A DNA stretch of 32,857 nucleotides from assembly GCF_003349955.1 (NCBI RefSeq), contig NZ_QLKQ01000076.1:1-32857 (forward strand), read 5' to 3'. The notes below the pieces were generated by a model. The model searched no databases and was not told where the DNA came from. It saw only the letters and a program-made list of their open reading frames with translations. Source of the stretch: Azospirillum brasilense (lineage in GTDB: Bacteria > Pseudomonadota > Alphaproteobacteria > Azospirillales > Azospirillaceae). Both the position numbers and the translations under genes were made by a program. Positions 31,261 to 32,857 of this stretch are shown here, in pieces (position 1 is the stretch's first letter; each line of letters opens with the position of its first letter).

Positions 31261-31752
31261 ATGCCCACCGTGACCGTCCGTCCGGCCGTCGAGGCCGATT
31301 GCCCGACCATCCTCCGCTTCGTCCGGGAACTCGCCGAATTTGAAAACGAACCCCACGCCGTGAAGGCGAGCGAGGCGGACTTCCGGCGCGACGGCTGGGG
31401 CGAGCGTCCGGTGTTCGAGGCGCTGATCGCCGAGCTGGATGGGGAGCCCGTCGGCTTCGCGCTGTGCTTTCGCAACTATTCCACTTGGGAAGGGCGGGCC
31501 GGTCTGTTCGTGGAGGATCTCTACGTCACCCCGGAAGCGCGGCGCTATGGCGTGGGCCGCAAGCTGCTGGCGACGGTGGCGAAACTGGCGGACGAGCGGG
31601 GCTGCCGCCGTGTCGACCTGAATGTGCTGCACTGGAACCCGGCGCGCGATTTCTATCTGCGCATCGGCTTCAAACAGATGGAGGAGTGGCTTCCCTACCG
31701 TCTCACCGGCGATGCGATCGCGGCGCTGGCCGCGCAGGCGGATGAGGCTTGA
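31261..31752 (+). CDS. GNAT N-acetyltransferase, diamine/thialysine type
   Basis: This 163-aa protein matches the spermidine/diamine (SSAT-like) branch: VTVRPAVEADCPTILRFVRELAEFENEP, then GFALCFRNYSTWEGRAGLFVEDLYVTPEARRYGVGRKLLATVA (motif A with the RRYGVG CoA loop) and VDLNVLHWNPARDFYLRIGF. The WEGRAGLFVEDLYV block is distinctive of this branch. It is divergent from the double-GNAT gene (98 bp apart) and convergent with the 71-aa gene. A GTG at 31243 is a possible alternative start. Confidence 0.92.
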   Translation: MPTVTVRPAVEADCPTILRFVRELAEFENEPHAVKASEADFRRDGWGERPVFEALIAELDGEPVGFALCFRNYSTWEGRAGLFVEDLYVTPEARRYGVGRKLLATVAKLADERGCRRVDLNVLHWNPARDFYLRIGFKQMEEWLPYRLTGDAIAALAAQADEA

Positions 31753-31788
31753 GGGAACGAGAGCGCTGTTCTGTTCCGGTGGGCTGAC

Positions 31789-31815
31789 GGTCGGGGCTTG
31801 TCGATGGCCCCGACC
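31789..31815. terminator. Bidirectional hairpin between convergent genes
   Basis: GGTCGGGGC (31789-31797) pairs perfectly with GCCCCGACC (31807-31815) around a 9-nt loop. It lies between the acetyltransferase stop (31752) and the stop of the convergent 71-aa gene (31863). No T tract is present on either side. Confidence 0.5.
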
Positions 31816-31862
31816 TCATCGCCACCACGCGGTACTCTATATGCCTTGGTCCTGCGGGACCC

Positions 31863-32078
31863 TCAGGCGGCCTTGGCCGGCATCGCGGCGTTCAGCAGGT
31901 CCAGGTAGCCGGACCGCTCCTCGCGCAGGGTGGACAGCAGGTCGGCAAGGCTTTCGCGGACGAAGGGGTCGTTCTGGCCGTCGATCCGGTTCTGCGCCAG
32001 CTGGATGAACTCATCGACCAGGGCGATGTGAACGCGAGAGGACGAGGTAATCTGTTCGGTGGTGGTGGCGATCAGCAT
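31863..32078 (-). CDS. Small helical protein, 71 aa, unknown
   Basis: I do not recognise the family. The protein is predicted by eye to be mostly helical (VHIALVDEFIQLAQNRI, FVRESLADLLSTLREERSGYLDLL) with a polar N-terminus and no signal peptide. GGAG lies 7 nt upstream of the ATG at 32078, strong support for a real gene. The region upstream is AT-richer than the gene, consistent with a promoter. Confidence 0.72.
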   Translation of the reverse strand: MLIATTTEQITSSSRVHIALVDEFIQLAQNRIDGQNDPFVRESLADLLSTLREERSGYLDLLNAAMPAKAA

Positions 32079-32361
32079 TTTAAAACTCCGTTTTGTCTTG
32101 TGTGTTCGTGATGTCTCTATTTGGCCATGTCCCGGTTAACGACTTACTAACGGGGGCTCTGCGGGGCTGGTGTCTTGAGGGGTAACCCCGCGACCGGCAA
32201 ATATAGGGGGCTTTTACCCGGAAGGATTACCACTTTTCTTGAAATGAACGGGTGCTTTTCTGAGGCTGTGAGACATTTCAAGGACTTCCGGCGAAGGTCG
32301 TAGCGGCCGGACCGTCATAGGCGGGAGGGAGGCGGAACCTTAACAGCGGCGTCCGCATGCC
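32079..32361. other. Intergenic region left of the insertion sequence
   Basis: No gene is supported. It should contain the promoter of the 71-aa gene. GCGGGG (32161-32166) can pair with CCCCGC (about 32186-32191), and a GGGGTAACCCC dyad lies inside the second arm. The insertion sequence begins at about 32365. Confidence 0.4.
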
Positions 32362-32802
32362 TTAGGTCCTGTCTGACGGCCATTTGACGCGCATGCATTG
32401 CTGGATCATGGCGAGCTTGATGAATGTCATGTAGTTGACGGCGAGCTTGTCATGTCGCGTGGCAACGGATCGGCATCCTTTGAGCCATCCGATGCCACGC
32501 TCGACGGCGTTTCGTCGCCGGTATGCCTCCCGATCGAACCGAGGCGGCCTGCCGCGGTGGGTTCGCCTGCGTTCGTCCTTGCGCATGGCGATGACCGGCT
32601 CGATGTGGCGGCACCGCAGGTACTGCCGAAAGCGATTGGCGCTGTAGCCCTTGTCTCCAGCCAGCTTTCGAGGCTTGGTGCGTCGGCGCCCTCGGCGGGT
32701 GGGCAAGCTGACCGCCTCCAAGGCGGCAACGGCGAAGGAGATTTCCTGAAGCTGACCTGCGCTCAGCACGGCCGCCAGCGGCAGGCCGTTGCCATCGGTC
32801 AC
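32362..32802 (-). CDS. IS5-like transposase, C-terminal part (orfB-type)
   Basis: This 146-aa frame carries the C-terminal half of a DDE transposase: TDGNGLPLAAVLSAGQ, the second catalytic Asp in LAGDKGYSANRFRQYLR, and the Glu in YRRRNAVERGIGWLKGCRSVATRHDKLAVNY. The first Asp would be upstream, outside the window. A TGA is in frame about 15 codons upstream of the GTG at 32802, so this is either the second ORF of a frameshift-type element or a damaged copy. The stop codon TAA is read from TTA at 32362-32364, that is from the presumed target duplication, not from the element itself. Confidence 0.8.
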   Translation of the reverse strand: MTDGNGLPLAAVLSAGQLQEISFAVAALEAVSLPTRRGRRRTKPRKLAGDKGYSANRFRQYLRCRHIEPVIAMRKDERRRTHRGRPPRFDREAYRRRNAVERGIGWLKGCRSVATRHDKLAVNYMTFIKLAMIQQCMRVKWPSDRT

Positions 32803-32857
32803 GGTCGTGTCCCGAGGCGTGGTGTAGGAGCCGGGGCGCTCATCTGGTCACCGGCGT
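32365..32857 (-). mobile_element. End of an IS5-like insertion sequence (partial, runs off the right edge)
   Basis: The element end appears to begin at GGTCCTGTCTGACGGCC (from 32365), directly after TTA (32362-32364), which fits the 3-bp TNA target duplications of the IS1031 subgroup of IS5. The other end and the second inverted repeat are outside the window, so boundaries and subgroup are inferred. Confidence 0.65.

Overview
The window is GC-rich DNA with AT-rich promoter islands. A nifQ-type gene, a Tat-exported molybdenum hydroxylase and an alphaproteobacterial-type LexA box (GAAC-N7-GAAC) fit a nitrogen-fixing Rhodospirillales bacterium such as Azospirillum. That placement is inference from gene content; no marker gene fixes the species.

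Layout. Positions 1-7045 (minus) hold the N-terminal 2348 codons of a giant secreted adhesin: a DUF4347 head, SwmB-like and other beta repeats, then near-identical Ig-like repeats of about 288 bp that run off the left edge. An AT-rich promoter region follows. Positions 7551-13261 (minus) form a likely operon: hybrid histidine kinase, tri-haem cytochrome c, 2Fe-2S subunit and molybdopterin subunit of a periplasmic isoquinoline/aldehyde oxidoreductase. Positions 13791-15186 (plus) hold an unknown protein behind a palindromic operator, a single-domain response regulator and a small lipoprotein. tRNA-Tyr (minus, with its own promoter and terminator) comes next, then coxG-like and nifQ (minus), a YjbQ-family gene (plus), and a DUF1232 gene with an MltB-like lytic transglycosylase (minus).

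Positions 19215-24555 (plus) contain a LexA-type SOS box followed by an uncharacterised 116-aa protein that ends in a beta-clamp-binding-like pentapeptide (QPTLF), then DUF72, DUF2339 and hydroxyacid-oxoacid transhydrogenase genes. Positions 24560-27145 (minus) carry three tandem secreted phage-tail-collar-like paralogs that look homogenised by gene conversion. Two glycosyltransferases (plus), a double-GNAT protein (minus), a single GNAT (plus), a small helical protein (minus) and the end of an IS5-like insertion sequence fill the right end.

Functional themes: cell surface and extracellular proteins (adhesin, collar proteins, glycosyltransferases, lytic transglycosylase), molybdenum enzymes (hydroxylase operon, NifQ, CoxG-like) and a possible unrecognised DNA-damage-inducible, sliding-clamp-associated protein. 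The last is the strongest candidate here for something undescribed.
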